Shown one piece after another: positions 17,984 to 26,672 of a stretch of 64,000 nucleotides of DNA. The stretch is from assembly GCA_004552485.1 (NCBI GenBank), contig SFOH01000019.1, positions 8,618 to 72,617 of the forward strand, read 5' to 3'. The notes under the pieces were generated by a model. It saw nothing but the letters and a program-made list of their open reading frames with translations. It ran no database searches and had not been told where the DNA came from. Positions within the stretch are counted from its first letter, which is position 1, and each line of letters opens with the position of its first letter. Source of the stretch: Bacteroidales bacterium (GTDB lineage Bacteria > Bacteroidota > Bacteroidia > Bacteroidales > Muribaculaceae). Position numbers and translations under genes: made by a program.

Positions 17984-20379
17984 CCGTTCAAGAATTATCT
18001 GACACTGTCTCAGCGCATTATGCCGGCGAGCCCGGCATGCTCTCCCGTAATATCACCCTCCCCCTCACCGACTCACGCAGCCTCTTTGACCCCGAGGCAA
18101 CCGTCTTCTTCGCCCTGCGCACCGCCGTAGGCCGCGACGGACACAGCTTCATCCCCGAGCTCTATGCCGCCGGCGTCCGCGTCTTTGTCGTCGACAAAGA
18201 ATTCACCGCCGCCGGAGCCTATCCTCAGGCCGCGTTCCTGACCGTCGACAGCCCCATGCGCGCGCTCCGCCAGTCGGCGGCGGCCCTGCGCACCGCCTTC
18301 CACGGCAAAGTCGTGGGCATCACCGGCTCGCGAGGCAAGACCATCGTCAAAGAGATGCTCTACGCCTATGCCTCCGCCGCTATGAGAGTGTGCCGCTCGC
18401 CGCGCAGCTACAACTCGCAGATCGGCCTGCCCCTCTCACTGTGGCAGCTCACGCCCGAGGCGCAGATGGGCGTCTTCGAGGTAGGCGTCTCACGCAAAGG
18501 CGAAATGGAAGCGCTGGCACAGATTCTGCGCCCCGAGGTCGGCATCTTCACCGCCCTCACCGACGAGCACAGCGCCGGCTTCGCCTCCGACCGCGAGAAA
18601 TGCCGCGAGAAAGCCCGGCTCTTCCGCGACTGTCGCACCATTGTCTACGACGGCAGCAACCCCGTGATTGAGAGCGTTCTGCAGGAGATGTATCCCGGCA
18701 AAGAGCTCATCCCCTGCGACTCATACGCCGCCATGGTGCGCGCCGTGGCCGGCGATCTCGGCGTTGAGATGCCCGCTCCCGTCAAAAGCCGCATCGACTT
18801 CACCGACACCGACGCCGGCACCACGCTGGCCCTCGACCACTTCACCTGCGACGTCTCCGGCCTCACCACCGCCCTCGACGCCCTGCGCCGACGCAACCGC
18901 GACCGGCCCGGCCACGTTTCGGCCCATCACGCCGCAGAGGCCGCACAGCGACTCACCGTCGTCCTCGGCGACCTCGTCTGCAACAGCGCCGACAAAGATG
19001 CCGAATACGCCCGCCTCGGCCGCGTGCTCACATTCTTCGGCGTATCGCGCCTCATCACCGCCGGCCCTGAAATAGCCCTCCGCGCCATGGAATACGCAGA
19101 GATGCCTTTCGAAGTATCCGCACTCACCGACGACCTCCAGGCCCAGGTGCCCGTCAACTCTTCACTCTACATCAACATGACCGACAAGGCCGCCGCCAAA
19201 GAGCTCTACTATGGCCTGGCCACGCGCCGCAACGTGACGCGCATGGAGGTTAACCTCGACGCCCTCGCCGCCAACTGGGACGTCTACCGCTCGCTCGTGC
19301 CCCCCGAGACACGCCTCATCGGCATGATCAAGGCCGACGGATACGGCTGCGGCGACCTCGAAGTGGCACGCACCATCCAGAGCCTCGGCGCCGCAATGGT
19401 GGCCGTGGCTGTCGTCGACGAGGGCGTGGCCCTGCGCCGCGGCGGCGTCACCATCCCCATCCTCGTCCTCGACCCCTGGTGCGAGAACATGCGCGCAATC
19501 TTCGCCAACAACCTCCAGCCCACCATCATCGACGGCTCCGAGGAGATGCTCAACCTCCTCGAACAGAACGCCACGGCCGAAGGTGTCCACGACATCTACG
19601 TCCACCTGAAATTTGACACCGGCATGCATCGCGTGGGCCTCCACATCGACGACATCGACGGCTTCGTCGAGCGCCTGAGCCGCCATCCGCGCATCCACAT
19701 CGCCTCCGTCTTCAGCCACCTCGCCACCGCCGACTGCCTCGACAAGGACAGCTACACCGACGGCCAGCTCGAGCTCTTCCACACCATGACCGACCGCCTC
19801 ATCAGCGGCCTGGGCTATCCCGTGAAGCGCCACATCCTCAACACCGCCGGCATCACGCGCTATGCCCACAAGCACGTCTACGAGATGGCGCGCCTCGGCA
19901 TCGGCCTATACGGCATCCTCCCCGACGAGTCGCTCGCGCCCATGACGCCGCGCCTCAGCCCCGTGGCACGCCTCGTCACCCGCGTCATCGCCCTCAACCG
20001 CTATCCCGCCGGCACCACCGTCGGCTACGGCTGCCGCGGCGTGCTCACGCGTCCCTCCGTCATAGCCACCATCCCCGTGGGCTATGCCGACGGCATCGAC
20101 CGCCACCTCGGCCGCGGCGCCGCATCGTTCCTCGTGGGAGGCGTCCCCTGCCCCACCGTCGGCAACATCTGCATGGACCTCTGCATGATCGACGTCACCG
20201 ACGCCGTTGCCGCCGCCGAGGCTGACTCCGCCGCCACGCCCGTCGAAATCGGTACCGAGGTCGAAATCTTCGGCCCCAACGCGCCCATCGAGCGCCTCGC
20301 CACCATCCTGGACACCATCGCCTACGAGGTGCTCGCCCGCATCTCGCCGCGTGTCCGCCGCCTCTACTTCCGCGAGTAA
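17980..20379 (+). CDS. Fused MurF / alanine racemase
   Basis: 799 aa with two enzymes of peptidoglycan precursor synthesis. Residues ~1-410 are MurF, which joins D-Ala-D-Ala to UDP-MurNAc-tripeptide: GITGSRGKTIVKEML is the ATP loop, followed by SPRSYNSQIGLPLSL and TDEHSAGF. Residues ~425-799 are alanine racemase: MIKADGYGCG carries the PLP lysine, TVGYGCRG the catalytic tyrosine, and GNICMDLCMIDVTD the conserved MD block. Such fusions are known in Bacteroidota; here the racemase supplies D-Ala for the pathway. It overlaps GSCFA by 4 nt and is the last gene of its operon. Confidence 0.93.
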   Translation: MTVQELSDTVSAHYAGEPGMLSRNITLPLTDSRSLFDPEATVFFALRTAVGRDGHSFIPELYAAGVRVFVVDKEFTAAGAYPQAAFLTVDSPMRALRQSAAALRTAFHGKVVGITGSRGKTIVKEMLYAYASAAMRVCRSPRSYNSQIGLPLSLWQLTPEAQMGVFEVGVSRKGEMEALAQILRPEVGIFTALTDEHSAGFASDREKCREKARLFRDCRTIVYDGSNPVIESVLQEMYPGKELIPCDSYAAMVRAVAGDLGVEMPAPVKSRIDFTDTDAGTTLALDHFTCDVSGLTTALDALRRRNRDRPGHVSAHHAAEAAQRLTVVLGDLVCNSADKDAEYARLGRVLTFFGVSRLITAGPEIALRAMEYAEMPFEVSALTDDLQAQVPVNSSLYINMTDKAAAKELYYGLATRRNVTRMEVNLDALAANWDVYRSLVPPETRLIGMIKADGYGCGDLEVARTIQSLGAAMVAVAVVDEGVALRRGGVTIPILVLDPWCENMRAIFANNLQPTIIDGSEEMLNLLEQNATAEGVHDIYVHLKFDTGMHRVGLHIDDIDGFVERLSRHPRIHIASVFSHLATADCLDKDSYTDGQLELFHTMTDRLISGLGYPVKRHILNTAGITRYAHKHVYEMARLGIGLYGILPDESLAPMTPRLSPVARLVTRVIALNRYPAGTTVGYGCRGVLTRPSVIATIPVGYADGIDRHLGRGAASFLVGGVPCPTVGNICMDLCMIDVTDAVAAAEADSAATPVEIGTEVEIFGPNAPIERLATILDTIAYEVLARISPRVRRLYFRE

Positions 20380-20402
20380 CACCCACCGCCCCACAAACAC
20401 GC

Positions 20403-20439
20403 CGGCGCCGCGTCTCTGAGAGTCAGAAACGCGGCGCCG
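20403..20439. terminator. Hairpin between convergent genes
   Basis: Perfect 11-bp arms CGGCGCCGCGT (20403-20413) and ACGCGGCGCCG (20429-20439). No long T-run on either side, but it sits between convergent murF-alr and the nitroreductase gene, so it may end both transcripts. Confidence 0.6.
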
Positions 20440-20466
20440 CTGTGTCTTGGCCTTGCGAACGCGGGC

Positions 20467-21108
20467 TTACTTCACGGGATAGCCCACGGGGAGATTCAGC
20501 ACGGGGATCGTGCCGGCGGGCAGGTTGAGAGCCTTCGCGAGGCCCTCGCTGTCCATCGATGCGCGGGGAACAGTGTTGAGATGAGCGGCCGAGCAGAACA
20601 GCATGATGTTCTGAGCCACGATGCCTACGTCAACGGCGCCCATCATAGCCGAAGCCTTCTCGTCGGGAATCTCGAAACGGGCGGGCGTTGTGGTCAGCAC
20701 AATTGCCAGTGGCGGAATCGGGAAATCGACCTGACGGCCGCGGACAAACTCCAGGAAGTTACCGACGGCCACGGGCTTCAGAATATTCTCGGCGGGGACA
20801 TAGAGATATGCACCGTTCTTGTCCAGCACATAGATATCGACATCCTCCTTGTTCAGGGCGGTTGCCGCCGTATGGTGACCGTCAGGACGGTTCACGCCGT
20901 TAGCGGCCCACAGCAGGTCGGAGAGGTCGCGCAGACTCACATCCTGTGCGGCAAATTCGCGCGTCGAGCGACGGTCCTGCAGGGCCTTCATCAGCGTTGC
21001 GCTCCGCTCCATCCCCGGTTTCTCAAGTTCAACGGGCTTAAGGCTCTGCGCCCCGGCCCCAAATACGGTAGCACTCATAATCGTTAGTGTCACTAAAAGT
21101 TTGTTCAT
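20467..21108 (-). CDS. Secreted SagB/ThcOx-like nitroreductase family protein
   Basis: 213 aa with a signal peptide (MNKLLVTLTIMSATVFGAGA), so probably periplasmic. The nitroreductase fold is indicated by QDRRSTREFAAQDVSLRDLSDLLWAANG with the FMN phosphate-binding RRSxR, then a middle region ending in AVDVGIVAQNIMLFCSAAH. The pattern and spacing resemble the SagB/ThcOx-type FMN oxidoreductases more than classic NfsB. The electron donor and substrate are unknown. It appears monocistronic, convergent with murF-alr. Confidence 0.82.
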   Translation of the reverse strand: MNKLLVTLTIMSATVFGAGAQSLKPVELEKPGMERSATLMKALQDRRSTREFAAQDVSLRDLSDLLWAANGVNRPDGHHTAATALNKEDVDIYVLDKNGAYLYVPAENILKPVAVGNFLEFVRGRQVDFPIPPLAIVLTTTPARFEIPDEKASAMMGAVDVGIVAQNIMLFCSAAHLNTVPRASMDSEGLAKALNLPAGTIPVLNLPVGYPVK

Positions 21109-21216
21109 GTCAGTTATCGGATTTTATTATACTTCGTTGGCGGTTGAGCCCCCGGCCGCGGACAGCGGACCTGTATCGCGTGGCGCGTTGTCTTTACACG
21201 ACAAAGATAATAAAAT

Positions 21217-21253
21217 CATTAAAAACCCGCAAATGTCCGTAGAACTTGCGGGT
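21217..21253 (-). terminator. Terminator of the small coiled-coil gene
   Basis: Arms ACCCGCAA (21225-21232) and TTGCGGGT (21246-21253). On the minus strand the stem is followed by TTTTAATGATTTTATT, a good T-rich tail 45 bp after the stop at 21298. Confidence 0.65.
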
Positions 21254-21297
21254 GAATTCGGATAGAGAATTCTTCAGACGCAGTCAGTGGATTTTGA

Positions 21298-21576
21298 TTA
21301 CTTCTCGCTGCGGCTGAAGATATCGTGAGTCTTATCGCGGATGAACTCGCCGGCCTTGGCGGCATTCTCCGTGACCTTGTCAGTAACATTGTCGAGAATT
21401 TCAGAAACTCTTTCTTTTTCCTTCTCGAAGTTTTTCTTTGTGGATTTGGCATCAGCCTCAGCCTCCATCTTGGCAGCGTTGGCGGCAGCCTGAGCAGAAG
21501 CCTTTGCCTCCACCTTTGCCACCGTAGCCTCTGCGGCAGCAGCCTTGCGTTCAAGCGTCTCAGTGTTGTTGTTCAT
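21298..21576 (-). CDS. Small Ala/Glu/Lys-rich helical protein
   Basis: 92 aa, no signal peptide or membrane segment. The composition is dominated by Ala, Glu and Lys with a heptad-like pattern (TLERKAAAAEATVAKVEAKA; then KKNFEKEKERVSEILDNVTDKV), so a long amphipathic helix or coiled coil is expected, similar in style to LEA/YtxH-like stress proteins. No family is recognised with confidence. It has its own terminator (21217-21253). That and the consistent codon pattern argue it is real. Confidence 0.6.
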   Translation of the reverse strand: MNNNTETLERKAAAAEATVAKVEAKASAQAAANAAKMEAEADAKSTKKNFEKEKERVSEILDNVTDKVTENAAKAGEFIRDKTHDIFSRSEK

Positions 21577-22178
21577 AATATTAACAGGATATGAAGATTA
21601 CGTTAAAAAGCGAATTTCAGAGCGCATCGGCCTGCCGTTACAGCACCTCTGCGCTCGGAAACTCACTATTAAAACGCACAACCAATCCCGATGGTTCAGC
21701 CGCTCGCGCAAAGTAATACCCGCACGCCCGAAAAACCTCCGGAAGGCGCACCGAGAAGAAGCACAAATTATACCCCTCTTCTTCTTCTCAATGCATTCCT
21801 TTCCTTATTCCGCTTCCGTCATCGGCGGCTGCGTCAGAGTCAGTTCCTTGCAGGAATAAACAAATCCATAATATATTTCTATTACACGAGGCTCGCCAGT
21901 TGTGTTGGGATTGATAAAATAGTCAATCCCGCTCGAATATTATATCGTATTACCGGCTTAATTTTAAAGAAAGGAGAAATGATCAACAGAACTGAGCATA
22001 CTCCTGCAATAGCAATGTTTATTATCATAGATAACATTTGAATCGTCATTTTGAGCATGCGGTCATAAACGAAAAGCAGCATGCAGTAATTGTAAAAGTC
22101 TTTATCACATTCATAGCGTTCTTGCTATCAGTTGTCTCATTGTCGTATTCGGACTCGGGTGCCGACCCGGAATAAGGA
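21577..22178. other. Long AT-richer intergenic region
   Basis: About 600 bp without a convincing gene, clearly more AT-rich than the flanking genes, especially 21800-22120. A short minus-strand frame at 21882-22082 would encode a 66-residue hydrophobic peptide and a plus-strand frame runs 21691-22041, but neither resembles a family or has a promoter that I can see. It may be a decayed or recently acquired segment. Confidence 0.4.
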
Positions 22179-22218
22179 CAAACCCGCAGGGTGCTTCGGT
22201 GGGCACGCTGCGGGTTTG
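22179..22218 (-). terminator. Terminator downstream of the C10 peptidase locus
   Basis: Perfect 11-bp arms CAAACCCGCAG (22179-22189) and CTGCGGGTTTG (22208-22218). On minus the stem is followed by TCCTTATT. It lies ~80 bp past the stop of the out-of-frame C-terminal segment, as expected if that segment belongs to the same gene as the protease. Confidence 0.6.
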
Positions 22219-22297
22219 TGCTGTGAGGGGGGTTCTCTGTCCGGGGAGGGAGCCGGTTAGTGCGGCTCTCCCTCGGAGTGAGACGGGATTTCAGTGT

Positions 22298-23197
22298 TTA
22301 CTTGACGAGGACTTTCTGAGTCTTGCCGCCGGAAACCTTGATGTAGAGGCCGGAGGTGAGGTTCTCCTCGGCTACGCGTACGCCGTTGAGGTTGTAGTAA
22401 GCGGCGGGAGCGTCTGCAGCGTCGTCGGCAGTGATGTCTTCGACGGCATCCTGTGCGGCGCTCTTGACGGTGAAGTTCACGGTGTCAAGGTAGTCGAAGC
22501 CGCTGAAGAGGGTCTTGCCCTTGAGGGTGAAGAGTACTGCTGAGTAGCTCTTGCCCTGCTCGAGGTTCTGGAGGGCGCCGAGGAAGCTGAACTTCTCGGT
22601 CTGACCGGCGGCAACCATCTTACTGTCGAACTTGGCCAGGGAGATGTTGCTGACGTCAAGGATGTTCTCGGGGAAGATGAGAGCGTAGAACTGCTCGTTC
22701 ACATCCTCGTCGCCGGCCTCGACAACGAAGTCAATCTGAGCATTGTCGGCATCGACAGCGCTGGCGTTGGCCATGGTGAATGACTTCACGCTGAACTTGC
22801 TCTTCGTTGAGCTTGAGGCTTTGATGGTAACCTTGTAGGTCTTGTTGCCTACGACATCACCGTTGCCGTTGTTGTCGACGAACTGCAGGTAGTATGTACC
22901 GGCGGGATAGTTGCTGTACAGCTTGTTGGAGAAGGTTATGGTCTTGGTTGAGTTGGCCGTTACGGTCACAGTCTTGGCAGAGAGCCAGTCAACCAGTTCG
23001 CCGTTGGCATCGAAGAATTTGGGTTTTACCTTTGTGGAGATGCGGCTGGGACCATTGTTGCCGAAGGTCACTTTCAGCGTGCATGTTGCGCCCAGGGTGA
23101 AGCCTGTGCTGGTGGTGACGGAGTTTATGGTGAACGCGGGCTCGGCCGAGGTATCGTCGCCTGTATTGTCTTCGCCGTCATTCGAGGGCATGGTCAC
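22298..23197 (-). pseudogene. Out-of-frame C-terminal part of the C10 peptidase, with T9SS sorting domain
   Basis: Frame of 299 codons read from a GTG. It contains one more Ig-like repeat (FTINSVTTSTGFTLGATCTL ... AGTYYLQFVDNNG), a further beta domain, and ends with a type A T9SS sorting-domain-like tail (YYNLNGVRVAEENL, GLYIKVSGGKTQKVLVK). Upstream of the GTG the same frame reads DGNNKILNNASQVTV, which aligns with the end of the preceding Ig-like repeat of the protease. So this is the missing C-terminus of the neighbouring gene and not an independent gene; it has no signal peptide. Confidence 0.8.
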
Positions 23198-25743
23198 TGT
23201 AACCTGTGAGGCATTGTTGAGAATCTTGTTGTTGCCGTCTTTGAGCCATTTGCGGCTACGGAAACTGTGGAGCTTCCGAGGCTGGCCTGGATGGAGTACT
23301 GGTTGCTTGAGAGGGTGCAGAGGTAAGCCTGAACTTTCACGGACTGGGTGGTGGAATAAGTGCTCTTGATGGTGGCTGCAACCTTGTAGGCTTCTCCGAC
23401 AACGAAACCGGTGGATGAGGTGGCGGAGGTGCAGGAGATGGCGCCCTCGTCGGTGGAAGGTTCGTCGGCGGCTGCCTCGCTTATGGTAACGGCCTTCACC
23501 TCAGAAACGATATTGTTGTCTGAGTTGGCAATGAGCACGTAATATGTGCCGGCTGAGAGGCTGGTGGGAACGGTGCCGGTGTAGGTGTAGGTCTTGGTGG
23601 TACCGCTGTTCACGCTGATGCTCTTGGCAGAACCGATTGTAGCCTTGATGGAATAGCCGCTGGTGCTCTTAGAGCAAATATAAGCGGAGGCTGTCATTGT
23701 CTTTGTGGCACTATAGGTATTCTTGAAGGTGGCCTTGATGGACACAGACTCGCCGATTACAGGTGCTGCGGGCGAAACATTCAGGGCCGAAACCTCGAAG
23801 GTGGCATTGGAGTCGTCGGGTGTGTCGTCGCCACTTGACGAACCGGCAGTTACGGTTACGCTCTTGATGTCGGAGATGATATAGCCCTCGGAGTTGGCAA
23901 TAACCAGATAGTAGGTGCCGGCGGCGAGGCTACTGTCAAGAGTGCCTGAGAATGTGGCGCTCTTGGTGGAGGAAGCGCTGATGCTTACTGTCTGGGCCGA
24001 GCCGATGGCAGCTGCAACGGAGTAGTTGCTCTCGCCCTTGGTGCACAGGTAGGCTGAGGCACTGACACTCTGTGCCGAGGTGTAGGTGTTCTTGAAGGTA
24101 GCCTTTACGGATACGGACTGGCCTACGACGGGAGCTGAGGGTGTGCATGTCAGTGAAGAAACGGAGACCTCGCCGGTCTCTGTGGTCGAGCCGCTGTCGT
24201 CGCCGGACGATGATGAGTCGCCGCTGGTGTTGGTGGTGCCGTTTACTGTCACAGACGAGCTGCCGACAGTGATTTTCACTGCGTTGGGCTTGCCGTAGTG
24301 GTATTTGAAGGGCATCCATGAGCCGCTGCCTACTTTGTAAACGAGGCTGGTGGTATAACTGCCGGAAGACACTGTGGAGGGAACCGTGAGGGCCAGTGAG
24401 CTTGTGCCATAACCGGGGTTAACGGTGCCGAGGCTTGTTGAGCCGACATACTGTGTGTTGCCGGAGGCGTCCGTCATAGCCAGAGCGACTGTGAAGTCCG
24501 CTGCATAGGAACCCATGTTGTAGAAGCCGCCGCTGGTGGCCTTGAACGTGATCTTCTTTGAGGAAGCGGTGGCGGTGAGGGTGCCTTCAATGGCCAGATA
24601 GCCGGTGGTCTTCACTGAGCCGGTCTGCGGTTTCTGAATGCCCAGAGTGTTCAGTGCGTTAAGCTTGAAGTAGCCGTCATAGCTGCCGCTCCAGCCCCAG
24701 TTGATGTGGAAGTATCCGCTGGTGTTGTAGCCGTCGCAAACGAAGCAGTGACCGCCACCGTTGGCAACGCCGCAGTATACGATGGGGCCGACGTTCTTGA
24801 GGTTGTCGTACATCATCTGCTCCCACTCGTCGGTCGAGTAGTAGTCGCGGAACTCGGTGTGGAGGGCCTTGTCATAGCTGAAGTTGTCAATGAGAGCGGG
24901 GGCAATGTCAAAGGACGTTGCACCTGAGCCGCCGTCGGCGTCCAGACCATACTCCATATTAACGGCATAACCGCATGCCTTCATCAGCGTGGCGATAGCG
25001 CTGCGCTGCGCTGTGGTGCCGCTTGAAGCGCTGGGGTAACTGTTTAGCATGTTGCTCCAGTCAAAAGTGGTGGTGGCGAAGTTCATCGACAGTGTCTGGT
25101 TGTTCCAGGTGTAGGAGTTGCTGCCTGCGCCCTTCGAGGGATAGTTGTGATATTTCATGACCTGAGCCATTGCGGTGGCGACGCAGCCGGTGTAGGTTGT
25201 CGTGCCGTTCTTCTTGGGCATCAAGTTGTTATAGGGTGCCGACTGGTCCCAGGTCGTGGCGCACAGCGGGGAGATGGCGGTGCGTGAGGCGGCCTTGGCA
25301 GCGACCTTTGCGGCGTTGTTCTTGGAGTTGAGGTCTACGCGGGGGCGGGTCACATAAGGATTGATGCGGCCGGCCTGCTGTTCCTGGAGATTGGCATAAT
25401 ATTCAATCTCTCTGCTGTATTCTGAAAGCCACCACTTCATCACGGGCGGCATCTCGTTGACGCTGAATTCGGGGTTGTCCACATATCCCAACAGAGGCTC
25501 GGCAATGTCGTCGGCGCCCACGAAAAGCGTGCGCTCGCCCTTGCTGAAGATGTAATAAGTGGGCACGTTGTTGAGCTCGCCGGTGAAGATAAGTTTGGCG
25601 GCTGCTGTACCTGTCTTGGATAAAGCCTTGGCTGCGCGGCCTTCATTCAGGCGGCTGAGAGCCTCGTCCGGCGTCAGTGTTTTGGCCACACTGCCCGTAG
25701 CGCAGAGCGCTATCGCCGACGAAATAAGTAAAAACTTCTTCAT
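23194..25743 (-). CDS. C10 (streptopain-like) cysteine protease, frameshifted near its C-terminus
   Basis: 849 aa up to a premature stop. Signal peptide (ATGSVAK), then a C10-type propeptide (LTPDEALSRL to about residue 120), then the catalytic domain with Cys187 (YTGCVATAMAQVMKYH) and His332 (GGGHCFVCDGY), followed by HINWGWSG. After residue ~370 come Ig-like repeats at about 525-640, 648-760 and 766 to the end. The last repeat breaks off after NGSKTAT, where about 19 residues seen in the other repeats (FSGTL...AGTYYLVIA) are missing and the frame changes. Without the downstream sorting domain the enzyme would probably not be anchored or exported by T9SS. Confidence 0.88.
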   Translation of the reverse strand: MKKFLLISSAIALCATGSVAKTLTPDEALSRLNEGRAAKALSKTGTAAAKLIFTGELNNVPTYYIFSKGERTLFVGADDIAEPLLGYVDNPEFSVNEMPPVMKWWLSEYSREIEYYANLQEQQAGRINPYVTRPRVDLNSKNNAAKVAAKAASRTAISPLCATTWDQSAPYNNLMPKKNGTTTYTGCVATAMAQVMKYHNYPSKGAGSNSYTWNNQTLSMNFATTTFDWSNMLNSYPSASSGTTAQRSAIATLMKACGYAVNMEYGLDADGGSGATSFDIAPALIDNFSYDKALHTEFRDYYSTDEWEQMMYDNLKNVGPIVYCGVANGGGHCFVCDGYNTSGYFHINWGWSGSYDGYFKLNALNTLGIQKPQTGSVKTTGYLAIEGTLTATASSKKITFKATSGGFYNMGSYAADFTVALAMTDASGNTQYVGSTSLGTVNPGYGTSSLALTVPSTVSSGSYTTSLVYKVGSGSWMPFKYHYGKPNAVKITVGSSSVTVNGTTNTSGDSSSSGDDSGSTTETGEVSVSSLTCTPSAPVVGQSVSVKATFKNTYTSAQSVSASAYLCTKGESNYSVAAAIGSAQTVSISASSTKSATFSGTLDSSLAAGTYYLVIANSEGYIISDIKSVTVTAGSSSGDDTPDDSNATFEVSALNVSPAAPVIGESVSIKATFKNTYSATKTMTASAYICSKSTSGYSIKATIGSAKSISVNSGTTKTYTYTGTVPTSLSAGTYYVLIANSDNNIVSEVKAVTISEAAADEPSTDEGAISCTSATSSTGFVVGEAYKVAATIKSTYSTTQSVKVQAYLCTLSSNQYSIQASLGSSTVSVAANGSKTATTRFSTMPHRLQ

Positions 25744-25819
25744 TCTGTAAGTAGAGTAAATTTAGGATTAATAATTATACCTCATAATTGAGAAAGATAT
25801 CGAAAAAACGATAATGGCG

Positions 25820-25850
25820 CAAAATTACGACTTTGCTTTGAAATAAACAA
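25820..25850 (-). promoter_or_regulatory. Promoter of the C10 peptidase gene
   Basis: On minus, TTG (plus CAA at 25848-25850) and TAATTTTG (plus CAAAATTA at 25820-25827) are spaced by 20 bp. The predicted leader is roughly 70 nt. Confidence 0.6.
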
Positions 25851-26067
25851 ATATTTGAATAAAATAATTCACTTTTTCTTAAAATAATATCATAAAGTTA
25901 TCAACATCGGCCGTCGGGAGCATAATTCGTGTTTCCGGAAAATCGCCGGTTTGTGTCAAAATGAAAGCATTAAGCTATAGGCAGACACATTTTAACCCTC
26001 ATTCGCCCCCGCAACCGGGGTTTGACGGCCATGTTTTAAAGAAAAATCACATTTGCGCCCGCTTTTA

Positions 26068-26098
26068 TTGCATTATTTCCATAATTTGACTACCTTTG
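26068..26098 (+). promoter_or_regulatory. Promoter of the phosphoribosyltransferase gene, very short leader
   Basis: TTG at 26068-26070 and TACCTTTG at 26091-26098 with 20-bp spacing. The gene's ATG begins at 26106, only 8 bp after the -7 box, so the mRNA is predicted to be leaderless or nearly so. Confidence 0.65.
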
Positions 26099-26105
26099 CA
26101 ACGAT

Positions 26106-26672
26106 ATGCGCGTACTGACCCTCACACCACAGCTTTTCGCAGAGCATTGCGCCCGCCTCGAGGCGCTTGCCGCCGACTTCCGCCCCGACCTCATCGTCAC
26201 GGTGGCCCGCGGCGGCGACTACGTCGGCGAGCTCATGTTCGCTGACATTCCCCACGTGAGCGTCCGCAGCCAACGCCCGTCCACAGCCCGCAAAGGACGG
26301 TGGCTCAAAGCCTTAGCCCGCCGTATGCCGCTGTGGGCGCGCAATATGATGCGCATCGCCGAGGCCCGTATGCTCGCCCGGCGTCGCACAGAGCCGGTGC
26401 CCGTCACCCACGACGACGATGTCCGCGAGGCAATCAGCCGCGCCGGCAGCGTGCTCGTCGTCGACGACGCCGTTGATTCCGGAGCCTCGATGCGCGCCGT
26501 GCTCGACGCCATAGACACCGTCCCCGGCAGCAGAATGACAGCCGTAGCCGTAATAACCGTAACACAACGTCAGCCATGCGTCGACGCCCGATATGCCCTC
26601 TACCGCGACGGCACGCTCGTGCGCTTCCCCTGGTCCGAAGACTATTCCGACAATGACAACAAAGAGAGCTGA
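26106..26672 (+). CDS. Phosphoribosyltransferase-domain protein
   Basis: 188 aa, type I phosphoribosyltransferase fold. The PRPP loop is VLVVDDAVDSGASMRAV near residues 117-133 and an early LIVTVARGGDYVGEL gives the pyrophosphate-side loop. A basic insert (residues ~55-100) separates them. The substrate base or acceptor is unknown. No leader separates it from its promoter. The HAD gene starts inside its last codons (20-bp overlap), so the two proteins are probably made together. Confidence 0.8.
   Translation: MRVLTLTPQLFAEHCARLEALAADFRPDLIVTVARGGDYVGELMFADIPHVSVRSQRPSTARKGRWLKALARRMPLWARNMMRIAEARMLARRRTEPVPVTHDDDVREAISRAGSVLVVDDAVDSGASMRAVLDAIDTVPGSRMTAVAVITVTQRQPCVDARYALYRDGTLVRFPWSEDYSDNDNKES

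Larger units (their letters stand above)
25744..26105. other. Divergent intergenic region
   Basis: AT-rich 360 bp between the C10 peptidase gene (minus) and the phosphoribosyltransferase gene (plus). It holds one Bacteroidota-type promoter for each direction (25820-25850 and 26068-26098). I see no gene or repeat in it. Confidence 0.6.

Noticed and set aside
18320..18350. R in the MurF ATP loop (GITGSRGKT) where N is common.
   Set aside because: That position varies in MurF (Ser in E. coli), and Gly-Lys-Thr are kept, so activity is not in doubt.
21691..22041. Plus-strand 116-codon frame.
   Set aside because: No family similarity, mixed composition that changes abruptly along its length, and no promoter; likely chance.
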